NCBI GenBank assembly: GCA_964575675.1
Contig: CAZNRY010000047.1
Location: 1-22,900, forward strand
Direction: 5' to 3'
Source of the DNA: CAZNRY01 sp964575675
GTDB taxonomy: Bacteria; Eisenbacteria; RBG-16-71-46; CAIMUX01; VGJL01
Length of the DNA: 22,900 nt
Below, in pieces: positions 1 through 8,260 of this stretch. Within the stretch, counting starts at the first letter, position 1. Every line of letters begins with the position of its first letter. The position numbers and the translations under genes were made by a program. The notes beneath the pieces were generated by a model. The model worked only from the letters and a program-made list of their open reading frames with translations, had not been told where the DNA came from and made no database searches.

Positions 1-336
1 GCAGGCATGTCCACGGGGTACGGCGGCCATGCATGCGCAAGCAGGCGCTCCCGCGGGTCCAAGCCGGCCATACAGGGAGGATGCGCCAAGCGAGTGCGAC
101 CGGGATCCGGAAGCCCGCGGGCGTGCAGCCATGTCTCGTAGCGCGACGCCAGAGCGCAGGCGGGGCAAGAACGGCGCGACGACCGTGGCAGTCGCCCGCC
201 GGAGCAGTCGCGCGAAGGGACATGGCGAACGACCCGCGGGCAGCCTCCGAATGATCGCCCACGTGCACGGGGTGGGATGCGCCAAGCGAGCGCGCCAGGC
301 GCCGACCGTAGGCGGCCCCCGAATGGCCGCACGCGC
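1..336. other. Non-coding region with short direct repeats, no gene seen
   Basis: This stretch has no convincing coding sequence: all open frames are short, Arg/Ala-rich and without a ribosome binding site or a recognisable domain. It contains a 16-bp exact direct repeat (GGATGCGCCAAGCGAG) at 79-94 and 275-290. There is also a looser related pair, CCGAATGATCGCCCACG near 247-263 and CCGAATGGCCGCACGCG near 319-335. The pattern suggests degenerate copies of an intergenic repeat family. I looked for RNase P, SRP, tmRNA and tRNA signatures and saw none. Confidence 0.55.
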
Positions 337-365
337 GTAGCCGGCAGCGCGCGCAGGCCGGCTAC
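337..365 (-). terminator. Perfect 9-bp stem-loop downstream of the cca operon
   Basis: GTAGCCGGC (337-345) is exactly complementary to GCCGGCTAC (357-365), with an 11-base GC-alternating loop. The hairpin lies 15 bases beyond the stop of the last gene of the minus-strand cca operon, where a terminator is expected. No U-tract follows it on the minus strand, so it may act as an RNA 3'-end stabiliser or as part of a repeat instead of a classical intrinsic terminator. Confidence 0.5.
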
Positions 366-380
366 TCTATCTTGTCGCCC

Positions 381-680
381 CTACTCGAGCTTCCTGAATA
401 GATCGTCGAGCTTCTTGCGGGCGTCGATCGCGCGATCAGTAGCGGCGGCTCCGCGCGGAGAATCTGCGATCTGGAAGAAGTCGCAGAAGTTCGCCCTCTC
501 GCGCTCCGGAGTCCACTCGGCGTTCGGCTCGCGGCACTTGTTGTTGACGCCGGGGTCGTAGTGCCGGCAGTTGCGGCAGCAGTGGAGATCGCGGCTGCAG
601 GCGGGGCACTCCGATTCGCGGGGAACCGTAGCGAACGGTCGGTAGGCAAGCTCGCCGCGGCAGGACCAACAGGAGGGCAT
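381..680 (-). CDS. Small cysteine-rich zinc-ribbon-like protein (99 aa)
   Basis: The protein has 99 residues and nine cysteines, mostly as CxxC knuckles: C4/C7, C25/C28 and C35/C38, plus C34, C49 and C66. This spacing suggests it binds one or two zinc ions. The segment around C35-C49 (CRNCRHYDPG...C) and the ANFCDFF motif near residue 66 match a widespread family of small uncharacterised bacterial proteins that I know only by pattern. A lysine-rich helix closes the C terminus. The ATG overlaps the stop of cca by one base (TGATG), so translation is almost certainly coupled to it. A role in RNA or nucleotide metabolism is only an inference from that coupling. The coding region is secure; the function is unknown. 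Confidence 0.85.
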   Translation of the reverse strand: MPSCWSCRGELAYRPFATVPRESECPACSRDLHCCRNCRHYDPGVNNKCREPNAEWTPERERANFCDFFQIADSPRGAAATDRAIDARKKLDDLFRKLE

Positions 681-2092
681 CAGGGAATCCTCCTCTTTCT
701 GCGCGGGGGAGTCGCGGCCTCGATCGAGGGACGGATCTCCGCCGCCCGTGCAAGGAGCGCCGCTCGCTCGTTGCGCGCCGGGTCCTCGAGCACTTCGTCC
801 AGGAGTGCGTCGAGCAGGCGGCCGATCACCGGTCCCTCCTCGATCCCGAGCTCCCGTATCAGCTCGCTGCCGTCCACCTTGAGATCGCGGACCGAGAGCG
901 CCTCCGCGCGCTTGCGGATCTCCGCAATCCGGGATTGCAGTTCCTTCAACTCCGCGCTCACCGCATGCCGGCGCAGGCCGTTTCCGAGCGTGTCGGCGGC
1001 GCGCGTGGCGAAGAGATCATCGAGAAGCTCGGGGCCGACCGCGCGGACGAACCGTCGAACCGCGGCGTCCGTCCAGCCGCGCTCGTAGTGGAACATGTGC
1101 TGCTGGATCAAGTGGACGACCCGCTCGCGCTCATCGTTCGGATACCGCAGGCGGCGCAAGATCGCATCGGCCTTGCGCGCGCTGTATGCCTGGTGATTGT
1201 AGAAGGTGGCCCGTCCTCCATCCTCCTCCTCGCGCTTCGTGTCGACCTTCCCCAGATCATGAAGAAGGGCCGCGAGGCGCACGGTTCGATTGCCGGCCGG
1301 CGCCTGGTCGACCGCGCAGAGGGAGTGATAGAAGACGTCGAAGGCGTGGTAGCGATTCTGGCTGACCCCGTAGCAGGCGGCGAGCTCCGGCATGAATCCC
1401 TCAAGAAGCCCGGTCTCGAAGAGGCGATCGATCGCGAGCGAGGGACGGTCCTGAGCGAGAATGCGATCGAACTCTTCCCGGATCCGTTCCCGCGCGATCG
1501 CCCCGAGAAGTCCAGCGCAGCGGACGAGCGCGCGGAACGTCTCCTCCTCGATCTCGAAGCCGAGCTGGCCCGCGATGCGGATGCAGCGGAGCAAGCGCAA
1601 CGCATCCTCCCTGAACCGCTCCTCGGGGAGACCGACGGAGCGGATCAGCCTGTGGGTCAGGTCGCTCCGTCCTGAATGGGGATCGACGAGACGATCCTCC
1701 TTCAGGTCGTAGGCCATCGCGTTCACGGTGAAATCGCGGCGGGCGAGATCCTCCTCGAGCGACGAGGTGAAGGCGACGGAGTCGGGATGGCGCGCATCGC
1801 TGTAGACGCCGTCGCGGCGAAAGGTCGTGACCTCGTAAGAACCGTCCGCTTCGATGACGAGAATGGTCCCGAAGCGGATCCCAACGTCGACTGCATGCGG
1901 GAAGAGGGAGCGGACCCGCTCGGGGGGAAGGTCGGTCGCGAAGTCCCAGTCTTTGACCGCGGCGCCCAGCATGAGGTCGCGGATCGACCCGCCCACGAGG
2001 CAGGCTCGTCCGTCCGCCTTCCGGAGGCGTTCGGCGACGCGGAGCGCTCCCTGGGGGAGGCGCTCCCTGATGTCCTTCAACCGCTCGTCCAT
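680..2092 (-). CDS. cca: CCA-adding tRNA nucleotidyltransferase with HD domain
   Basis: This enzyme adds or repairs the 3'-CCA of tRNA (class II nucleotidyltransferase / poly(A) polymerase head family). The 470-residue protein shows the head-domain signature LVGGSIRD (32-39), the metal-binding DWDFATD (48-54) with its DxD-type acidic pair, FRRDG (91-95), and RRDFTVNAMAYD (118-129), typical of the neck. RIREEFDRIL follows at about 203-212. A C-terminal HD phosphohydrolase domain has H256, the H278-D279 pair in LLHDLGK, and H300. Family members range from about 400 to 500 residues, so the gene is full length. A related poly(A) polymerase cannot be excluded by sequence alone. A TAGAAT element lies shortly upstream of the ATG on the minus strand, but no good -35 accompanies it. 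It is first in a two-gene operon with the downstream zinc-ribbon protein. Confidence 0.93.
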   Translation of the reverse strand: MDERLKDIRERLPQGALRVAERLRKADGRACLVGGSIRDLMLGAAVKDWDFATDLPPERVRSLFPHAVDVGIRFGTILVIEADGSYEVTTFRRDGVYSDARHPDSVAFTSSLEEDLARRDFTVNAMAYDLKEDRLVDPHSGRSDLTHRLIRSVGLPEERFREDALRLLRCIRIAGQLGFEIEEETFRALVRCAGLLGAIARERIREEFDRILAQDRPSLAIDRLFETGLLEGFMPELAACYGVSQNRYHAFDVFYHSLCAVDQAPAGNRTVRLAALLHDLGKVDTKREEEDGGRATFYNHQAYSARKADAILRRLRYPNDERERVVHLIQQHMFHYERGWTDAAVRRFVRAVGPELLDDLFATRAADTLGNGLRRHAVSAELKELQSRIAEIRKRAEALSVRDLKVDGSELIRELGIEEGPVIGRLLDALLDEVLEDPARNERAALLARAAEIRPSIEAATPPRRKRRIP

Positions 2093-2104
2093 CGTGGGTT
2101 CGAT

Positions 2105-2242
2105 TCTAGCCTGGTTTGAGCAGACTTGAGAAGCTCGCCTCGCGCATCCACTCGGCCCGGCTATTCTCCCCGGGGCGCCGGACCTCGCGGCGCGCGGGCT
2201 CGTTTCTCAGCCGAAGTCAAACTCGTCTAGCCTGGCTTGAGC
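2105..2242. repeat. 17-bp direct repeat pair in the cca/nfi gap
   Basis: TCTAGCCTGGTTTGAGC at 2105-2121 recurs as TCTAGCCTGGCTTGAGC at 2226-2242, with one mismatch and a 121-bp offset. The first copy sits 12 bases upstream of the cca ATG and overlaps its possible -10. The second is 47 bases beyond the nfi stop. The DNA between them is GC-rich without an open frame. Possible explanations are a regulator binding site or the footprint of a lost insertion. Confidence 0.6.
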
Positions 2243-2289
2243 CGGGGGTTCATCTGCCAGATCCGGTCGCGTGGGAGGGCCGGTTCCGA

Positions 2290-2967
2290 TCACGATCGGG
2301 CCTGCCGATTGAGGATCCGCACGCGCTGATCGGCAAGGCGGGTCGGCTCGGGGAGCCGGAACCCTCCCCCCATTGCCAGGACGAGGCGGACCGCGTCGTC
2401 CAGTGTGATCCGGTGCCCGACCGAGACGTATAGCGGCCTCACGCCGTCGCGCGAACGAAGAAGCCGGCCGATCAGCTCGCCCTGGTGGCGGATCGGCGTG
2501 GCGGAGCCGCGCCGTAGAGCCGGCATTTCCGCTTCGCCGATCAGGCGGCTCTTCGCGACCCCGACGCTGGGTAGGTCGAGCACGAGGCCAAGGTGGCAGG
2601 CGAGACCGAACCGTCTGGGGTGGGCCCGCCCCTGGCCGTCACAGAGGAGCGCGTCGGGTCGGCGGCGGATTTTCTCGAACGCGGCGAGGAGCACGGGGAT
2701 CTCCCGGAAAGAGAGGAGGCCCGGAACATAAGGGAAGCTCGCGGGGTACCGCGCCTCGGCCGTCTCGACGATCTCCATTGTCTTGGCGTCCAGGACGACC
2801 ACCGCAGCGATCAGGGTCTCGCCGTCGCTTGCGATGTCGCAGCCTGCGACACGCCGTAGTCCGTCCCAATCCAGTGCCTCTTCCCGGACGCGTTCTCGCA
2901 ACCGCTCCTGGACGGCGGCGGCCTCTCGGGGCTGCAGATCCCATGAATGGAGACTTCGTGCGCGCAC
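2290..2967 (-). CDS. nfi: Endonuclease V (deoxyinosine 3' endonuclease)
   Basis: Endonuclease V nicks DNA one nucleotide 3' of deoxyinosine and starts alternative excision repair of deaminated adenine. Starting at the GTG at 2967 gives 225 residues, the usual family length. It places the catalytic acids at D44 (AGCD), E89 (SFRE) and D110 (LLCDG), the PYVPG damage-recognition wedge at 79-83, and H116 in HPRRFG. These positions nearly coincide with those of the well-studied Thermotoga maritima enzyme, which supports this start. The frame stays open upstream to 3252, but that extension runs antisense into glgP and looks non-coding. The usual C-terminal motifs GHR and LPEPTR are present. The gene is divergent from glgP and appears monocistronic. 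Confidence 0.93.
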   Translation of the reverse strand: MRARSLHSWDLQPREAAAVQERLRERVREEALDWDGLRRVAGCDIASDGETLIAAVVVLDAKTMEIVETAEARYPASFPYVPGLLSFREIPVLLAAFEKIRRRPDALLCDGQGRAHPRRFGLACHLGLVLDLPSVGVAKSRLIGEAEMPALRRGSATPIRHQGELIGRLLRSRDGVRPLYVSVGHRITLDDAVRLVLAMGGGFRLPEPTRLADQRVRILNRQARS

Positions 2968-3023
2968 GGAGCGATTCTGCCCGCCCTCGGGCGGGGCTGC
3001 AAGGATCCATGGCCATGGTATAG

Positions 3024-3051
3024 TTGCGAGTTCGATCGTCCGATCTATAGC
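3024..3051 (+). promoter_or_regulatory. Putative sigma70-type promoter for glgP
   Basis: TTGCGA (3024-3029) and TATAGC (3046-3051) are separated by 16 bases. They lie about 45 bases upstream of the glgP ATG, with a good AACGGAGGAG ribosome binding site at about 3082-3091. The spacing and matches are reasonable, but sigma factor preferences in this organism are unknown. Confidence 0.5.
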
Positions 3052-3094
3052 TGAGGGCGCGCCGGCCGGGCGGTCGGTCATAACGGAGGAGTGT

Positions 3095-5668
3095 ATGCCA
3101 ACGGTCCGGACTTTCCGGGTGGTTCCCAACCTGCCCGATCGATTGCTCCCGCTGTCGATCCTCGCGCGAAATCTGTGGTGGACGTGGAATCCCGATGCGG
3201 CCGACCTGTTCCGCAGGATGGAACCGGATCTCTGGGAGAAGAACCACCACAACCCGGTCGATCTGCTCGGCAGCCTTCCCCAGGAACGTCTCGAAGCGCT
3301 CGCGAATGACGAGGCATTCCTCGCGAACCTGGACCGGACGGTCGGCGAGTTGAACGCGTACCTGGTTCGAAAATCGTGGTTCGAGCGGGCCCACGGCGAG
3401 GCGACGGGGCTTCAGATCGCCTACTTCAGCGCCGAGTTCGGCCTGCACGAGTCGCTTCCGATCTACTCGGGCGGGTTGGGCGTTTTGGCGGGGGATCATC
3501 TGAAGAGCGCGAGCGATCTGGGCCTTCCCCTCGTGGGCGTCGGCCTTCTCTATCGCCGCGGCTACTTCCGGCAATACCTGAATCGAGACGGGTGGCAGCA
3601 GGAGCTTCATCCCGCCTACGACTTCGAGCGCCTTCCGCTCCACGTCGAGACGGCCGATGGCCTGCCTCGGCGGATCTCGGTCGAGATCGCGGGCCGCGAG
3701 GTCGCAGCGCAGATCTGGCGCGCCCAGGTGGGGCGCGTCTCGTTGCTCCTCCTCGACAGTGACCTGCCGGAAAACACGGTCGAGGACCGGGCCCTCACGG
3801 ATGAGCTCTACGGGGGCGATCTTCGCCACCGGATCCGCCAGGAGATCCTCCTCGGCATGGGAGGGGTGCGCGCCCTCCAGGCGATGGGATTCGCCCCGAC
3901 CGTCTACCATCTGAACGAAGGGCACTCGGCGTTCCTGGCGATCGAGCGGGTCCGGCAGGCTATCGAGCGGGACGGGTTGTCGCTTGCGGAGGCGCTCGAG
4001 GAAGTCCGGGCGAGCTCGGTGTTCACGACCCACACCTCGGTGCCGGCCGGGCACGATGTCTTCCCCCTCGATCTGATGCGCGAGCATTTCGGCCAACTGT
4101 GCGCGCGTCTCTCGATCCCGCTCGAGGATCTGATGAAGCTCGGTCGGGCCCGCCCGGAGGATTCGAACGAGCCGTTCTGCATGACGGTTCTCGCACTGCG
4201 CATCGCCTCGCAATCGAACGCGGTGAGCGAGCTCCACGGATCGGTCACCCGGAAGATCTGGACGTCGCTTCACCCGCACGTCCCGGTAGACGAGATCCCG
4301 ATCGGCCACGTCACGAATGGCATCCACATCCCCTCGTGGTACTCGCGGGAGGTGGCCCGCCTCTACTCGCGCTATCTCGGTCCCCGCTGGCAGGAGGACC
4401 CCGTCGATCGCCAGGTCTGGCAGAGGGTCGAGAGGATTCCCGACGGCGAACTCTGGCGGGCGCGCGAGCGGCTGCGCGAGTCGCTGGTTTCCTTCGCGCG
4501 CAAGCGACTCCACGAGCAGTTCCAGCGCCGGGGGATGCCGCTCGCCGTCGTCCGCACGGCCGAGGAAGCGCTCGACCCCGACGCGCTGACGATCGGCTTC
4601 GCGCGCAGGTTCGCCGTTTACAAGCGGGCCAGTCTTCTCCTTCGGGATCCCGACCGGCTTGCCCGCCTCCTGAACGATCCGGATCGTCCCGTGCAGATCG
4701 TCTTCGCGGGAAAGGCGCATCCGGCGGACCATCCCGGGAAGCACGTCATGCGGGAGATCGTCCACCTCGCCGCAGAAACGCGCTTCAGACGAAGGATCGT
4801 GTTTCTCGAAGACTACGACATCGAGGTCGCGCGCCAGCTCGTCCAGGGGGCGGACATCTGGCTCAACACGCCGCGCAGGCCGCTGGAAGCGAGCGGCACG
4901 AGCGGGATGAAGGCCGTGGTTAGCGGGGGACTGCACCTGAGCGTGCTCGATGGATGGTGGGCGGAGGCCTACACGCCCGACACCGGCTGGGCGATCGGCA
5001 GCGGGGAAGAGTACGGCGATCCCGAGGTGCAGGACCAGGTCGAGAGCGAGGCACTCTATGATCTGCTCGAGCAGGAGGTCGTTCCCCTCTACTACCGCCG
5101 CGGGGCGGACAGCCTGCCGCGGGGGTGGATCGAGCGGATCAAGGCCTCGATGCGCGCGCACTGTCCGGTATTCAACACGAACCGCATGGTCGAGGAATAC
5201 TCGCGGCGCTTCTACCTGCCCGCCCACGTCCGTTCCCGCTTCGTCGCGCACGACATCCATTCGGGCGCCCGGGAGCTCGCCTCCTGGCGGCGGAGGATGG
5301 CCGATGCCTGGCCGCGGGTTCAAATCGAGCAGGTCGTGACGGGAGACGGGGACCGCCCCGTGGGGGATGAGATGCCGGTTCGCGTCCTCGTTCGCCTCGA
5401 CGGGCTCGCGCCCGAGGAGGTTGTCGTCGAAGCGGTCCACGGCGACGTGGACGGCGGCGGCGATCTTCACGATACCGAGAGCGTGTCCCTTGCTCCGGAC
5501 GAGCATCGCGATGGGGCGGTGATCTATCAGGGGGCCGTTCCGTGCAGCCGCACCGGCCTCAGGGGTTTCTCCATTCGCGTTCGTCCCGCTCCCCGCCTGA
5601 ACGTCGAGAACCCCTTCGAGGGCGGACTTCTGACCTGGTGGGAGGCCGATCCGCAGCGCAGAACGTAG
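3095..5668 (+). CDS. glgP: Alpha-glucan phosphorylase, short GT35 form
   Basis: This cytoplasmic enzyme removes glucose-1-phosphate from glycogen or maltodextrin, using pyridoxal phosphate. At 857 residues it begins with the LARNLWWTWNP segment typical of the bacterial/archaeal alpha-glucan phosphorylase subfamily, followed by the catalytic core: FSAEFGLHESLPIYSGG (about 108-124), HLNEGHSAF, TTHTSVPAGHD, and the PLP-binding EASGTSGMK with Lys606. The C-terminal region includes the DGWW motif. The ATG at 3095 follows a clear GGAGGAG site; upstream in-frame codons overlap endonuclease V antisense and are rejected. No other glycogen gene is nearby, so it seems to be a stand-alone transcription unit. 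Maltodextrin rather than glycogen may be the preferred substrate; sequence does not decide this. Confidence 0.93.
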   Translation: MPTVRTFRVVPNLPDRLLPLSILARNLWWTWNPDAADLFRRMEPDLWEKNHHNPVDLLGSLPQERLEALANDEAFLANLDRTVGELNAYLVRKSWFERAHGEATGLQIAYFSAEFGLHESLPIYSGGLGVLAGDHLKSASDLGLPLVGVGLLYRRGYFRQYLNRDGWQQELHPAYDFERLPLHVETADGLPRRISVEIAGREVAAQIWRAQVGRVSLLLLDSDLPENTVEDRALTDELYGGDLRHRIRQEILLGMGGVRALQAMGFAPTVYHLNEGHSAFLAIERVRQAIERDGLSLAEALEEVRASSVFTTHTSVPAGHDVFPLDLMREHFGQLCARLSIPLEDLMKLGRARPEDSNEPFCMTVLALRIASQSNAVSELHGSVTRKIWTSLHPHVPVDEIPIGHVTNGIHIPSWYSREVARLYSRYLGPRWQEDPVDRQVWQRVERIPDGELWRARERLRESLVSFARKRLHEQFQRRGMPLAVVRTAEEALDPDALTIGFARRFAVYKRASLLLRDPDRLARLLNDPDRPVQIVFAGKAHPADHPGKHVMREIVHLAAETRFRRRIVFLEDYDIEVARQLVQGADIWLNTPRRPLEASGTSGMKAVVSGGLHLSVLDGWWAEAYTPDTGWAIGSGEEYGDPEVQDQVESEALYDLLEQEVVPLYYRRGADSLPRGWIERIKASMRAHCPVFNTNRMVEEYSRRFYLPAHVRSRFVAHDIHSGARELASWRRRMADAWPRVQIEQVVTGDGDRPVGDEMPVRVLVRLDGLAPEEVVVEAVHGDVDGGGDLHDTESVSLAPDEHRDGAVIYQGAVPCSRTGLRGFSIRVRPAPRLNVENPFEGGLLTWWEADPQRRT

Positions 5669-5771
5669 GTCGGGATCGGGTGCCGCTGCCGCGTCCTGAC
5701 GTCCCGCGTAGCGAACCGAGCGAACGAGCCGCCGGCCCTCCGATCTTCCGCCTCATATGTCTTCCGCCTCG

Positions 5772-5800
5772 TTGCGTGGACGCTCCATCTCGCCTATCCT
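5772..5800 (+). promoter_or_regulatory. Putative sigma70-type promoter for leuS
   Basis: TTGCGT (5772-5777) and TATCCT (5795-5800) are separated by exactly 17 bases. Transcription would begin near 5807, giving a leader of about 28 bases that carries the GAAAGGAG ribosome binding site in front of the leuS ATG. The leader is too short for a T-box or similar attenuator, and none is visible. Confidence 0.5.
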
Positions 5801-5834
5801 TCCCCCATTCGTCCCCGAAAGGAGCCCACCCGCG

Positions 5835-8258
5835 ATGAATGACCGCGCCTACGACCCGCAATCGGTCGAGGCCTGCTGGCAGGAGCGCTGGGAGAAGGGC
5901 GGCACGAACGTGCCGGATCTCCAGCGCGGCAAGCGGCCGTTCTACAACCTGATGATGTTCCCCTATCCGTCTGCGGAGGGGCTCCACGTCGGAAACGTCT
6001 TCGCCTTCACCGGTTCCGACATCCAGGGGCGCTACTACCGGATGCGCGGGCATACGGTCTTCGAACCGCTCGGCTTCGATGCGTTCGGGATCCACAGCGA
6101 GAACTACGCCCTGAAGATCGGCACGCATCCAGCTAAGCTCGTTCCCTCGAACATCGCGAACTTCCGCCGGCAGCTGCGGCGGATGGGGTTCATGGTCGAC
6201 TGGACGCACGAGGCGCTCACGACCGACCCTCGGTACTACCGGTGGACGCAGTGGATCTTCCTGAAGTTGTACGAGCGCGGGCTAGCCTACCGCGCGAAGG
6301 CGCCCGTCAACTGGTGCCCCGAGTGCAAGACGGTCCTAGCCGACGAGCAGGTGATCGCCGGGATGTGCGAGCGCCATCACGAGACGCCCGTCGAGAAGCG
6401 CGACACCGAGCAGTGGTTCTTCCGAATCACGGCCTACGCGCAGCAACTCCTCGACAACCTCGCGACGATCGACTGGTCGGAGACGACCCGGCGCGCGCAG
6501 ATTCACTGGATCGGGCGGAGCGAAGGGGCCGAGATCGACTTCGCGATCGAGGGAAGCGGGGAGAAGATCCGCGTCTTCACGACGCGCCCGGACACCCTGT
6601 ATGGGGCCACCTACATGGTCCTCGCGCCCGAGCACCCGCTCGTGGACGCGCTCACGGCGTCCTCGGTCCGCGCCCAAGTCGCCGGCTACCGCAAGGCGAG
6701 CCGAGCGAAGGCCGAGATCGAACGGCTCGACCAGGGGCGCGAGAAGACGGGGGTCTTCCTCGGCACGAACGCCGTCAATCCTGCCACCGATCGCCCGATC
6801 CCGATCTGGATCTCGGATTACATCCTCATGGGATATGGGACCGGGGCGATCATGGCCGTCCCGGCGCACGACCAGCGCGACTACGAGTTCGCGACGCGGT
6901 TCGCCCTGCCGATCGTGCCGGTCATCTTTCCCGAGACGGGGGACTTGCCTGCGAATGAGGCGTACCACGGGGAAGGGATCATGCGGAACAGCGGTCCCTT
7001 CGACGGCATCGCCTCGACGCAGGCGATCCGGAAGATCACCGAACACCTGGCCGCGCAGGGAGTCGCCCAGGCGAAGGTGAACTACCGCCTCCGTGATTGG
7101 TGCATCAGCCGGCAGCGCTATTGGGGGCCGCCGATTCCGATCATCTACTGCGATTCCTGCGGGATCGTCCCGGTGCCGGAAACCGACCTGCCGGTCGTGC
7201 TGCCCGAGATCGACGACTTCAGGCCCGACTCGACCGGCGTGGCGCCTCTGGCGAAGGTGGAATCGTTCTATCACACGGCATGTCCGCGCTGCGGCGGGAA
7301 GGCCCGGCGTGAGACGGACGTATCGGACAACTTCCTCGATTCGGCCTGGTATTTCCTCCGGTATCCGAGCGCCGATCGCGACGACGTGGCGTGGGACCCT
7401 GAGCTGACGCGCAAGTGGCTTCCGGTGAACCTCTACATCGGCGGCAACGAGCACGCCGTGCTCCACCTGATGTACACGCGGTTTCTGTGCATGGCGTTCC
7501 ACGACATGGGGCTCACGGAGTTCAGCGAGCCCTTCGTGAGGTTCCGCGCCCACGGGCTCATCATCCGCGACGGCGCCAAGATGTCGAAGTCGCGCGGCAA
7601 TGTTGTGATCCCCGACAGGTACGTCTCCGAGCACGGGGCCGACACCTTCCGGATGTATCTGATGTTCCTCGGGCCTTACGAGGAGGGGGGCGACTACCGG
7701 GATCAGGGGATCGTCGGGCTTCGGCGCTTCCTCGACCGCGTATGGCGCTGGATCGTCGAGGAGCGCCCGCGTCTGCCCGGGGGGGAGCTGCCGCGTCCGG
7801 CTAACATCAAGCTGCATCAGACGATCGAGAAGGTCACCCGGGACACCGAGGGCCTCCAGTACAACACCGCGATCGCCGCGATGATGGAGCTCTTGAATGT
7901 ACTGCGGGAGGCCCCGGTTGCCGATTCCTTCAGTGCGGAGGCATTCGTGCGCCTGCTTGCCCCCTACGCGCCGCACCTTGCAGAGGAACTCTGGGAGGAG
8001 CTGGGCAAGCGGCCGAGCATCTTCGATGCAGGGTGGCCCGCGTTCGATCCCGCCCTCACGGTCGCCGAGACGGTCGAGATCGCGGTTCAGGTGAACGGCA
8101 AGCTCCGCGACACGGTGCAGGTCCCGCGGGGGAGCAGTCAGGAAATCGTGCAGGCCGCCGCGAACGGGAGCGGGAAAGTCGCGGCGAACATCGGGGGCAA
8201 GACATTGCGGAAGGTCTTTTTCGTTCCCGATCGATTGATCAACCTGGTCGTCGGGTGA
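5835..8258 (+). CDS. leuS: Leucyl-tRNA synthetase
   Basis: This class I aminoacyl-tRNA synthetase charges tRNA-Leu. The 807-residue protein is full length for the bacterial type. The HIGH-class signature appears as HVGN (51-54) inside PYPSAEGLHVGN, and KMSKS is exact at 582-586. Zinc-type knuckles are visible in NWCPEC...C and later as CDSC and CPRC. The CP1 editing domain is present, with the TTRPDTLYGATY threonine-rich motif and GYGTGAIMAVPAHDQRDYEFA-type motif. The anticodon-binding and C-terminal VQVNGKLRD segments complete it. The start chosen has the GGAG site 10 bases upstream; the longer open frame upstream lacks homology. It is followed after two bases by a small outer-membrane protein gene. 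Confidence 0.97.
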   Translation: MNDRAYDPQSVEACWQERWEKGGTNVPDLQRGKRPFYNLMMFPYPSAEGLHVGNVFAFTGSDIQGRYYRMRGHTVFEPLGFDAFGIHSENYALKIGTHPAKLVPSNIANFRRQLRRMGFMVDWTHEALTTDPRYYRWTQWIFLKLYERGLAYRAKAPVNWCPECKTVLADEQVIAGMCERHHETPVEKRDTEQWFFRITAYAQQLLDNLATIDWSETTRRAQIHWIGRSEGAEIDFAIEGSGEKIRVFTTRPDTLYGATYMVLAPEHPLVDALTASSVRAQVAGYRKASRAKAEIERLDQGREKTGVFLGTNAVNPATDRPIPIWISDYILMGYGTGAIMAVPAHDQRDYEFATRFALPIVPVIFPETGDLPANEAYHGEGIMRNSGPFDGIASTQAIRKITEHLAAQGVAQAKVNYRLRDWCISRQRYWGPPIPIIYCDSCGIVPVPETDLPVVLPEIDDFRPDSTGVAPLAKVESFYHTACPRCGGKARRETDVSDNFLDSAWYFLRYPSADRDDVAWDPELTRKWLPVNLYIGGNEHAVLHLMYTRFLCMAFHDMGLTEFSEPFVRFRAHGLIIRDGAKMSKSRGNVVIPDRYVSEHGADTFRMYLMFLGPYEEGGDYRDQGIVGLRRFLDRVWRWIVEERPRLPGGELPRPANIKLHQTIEKVTRDTEGLQYNTAIAAMMELLNVLREAPVADSFSAEAFVRLLAPYAPHLAEELWEELGKRPSIFDAGWPAFDPALTVAETVEIAVQVNGKLRDTVQVPRGSSQEIVQAAANGSGKVAANIGGKTLRKVFFVPDRLINLVVG

Positions 8259-8260
8259 GG

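Noticed and set aside
29..340. Short plus-strand open frames in the left intergenic region
   Set aside because: They overlap each other in several frames, are Arg/Ala-rich, and lack an SD and any similarity; they look like chance frames in GC-rich DNA.
2094..2120. GGTTCGATTC, which resembles a tRNA T-loop
   Set aside because: The flanking bases do not form a T stem or acceptor stem, and the site overlaps the cca start region.
2968..3252. N-terminal extension of endonuclease V to the first in-frame codon
   Set aside because: It would run antisense across the glgP promoter and start, has no family similarity, and the GTG at 2967 already gives the normal length and residue spacing.
2639..5506. 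A 955-codon minus-strand open frame lying opposite glgP
   Set aside because: It is antisense to a certain gene, is rich in Arg/Pro/Asp/His in the manner of GC-rich shadow frames, and has no recognisable domain.
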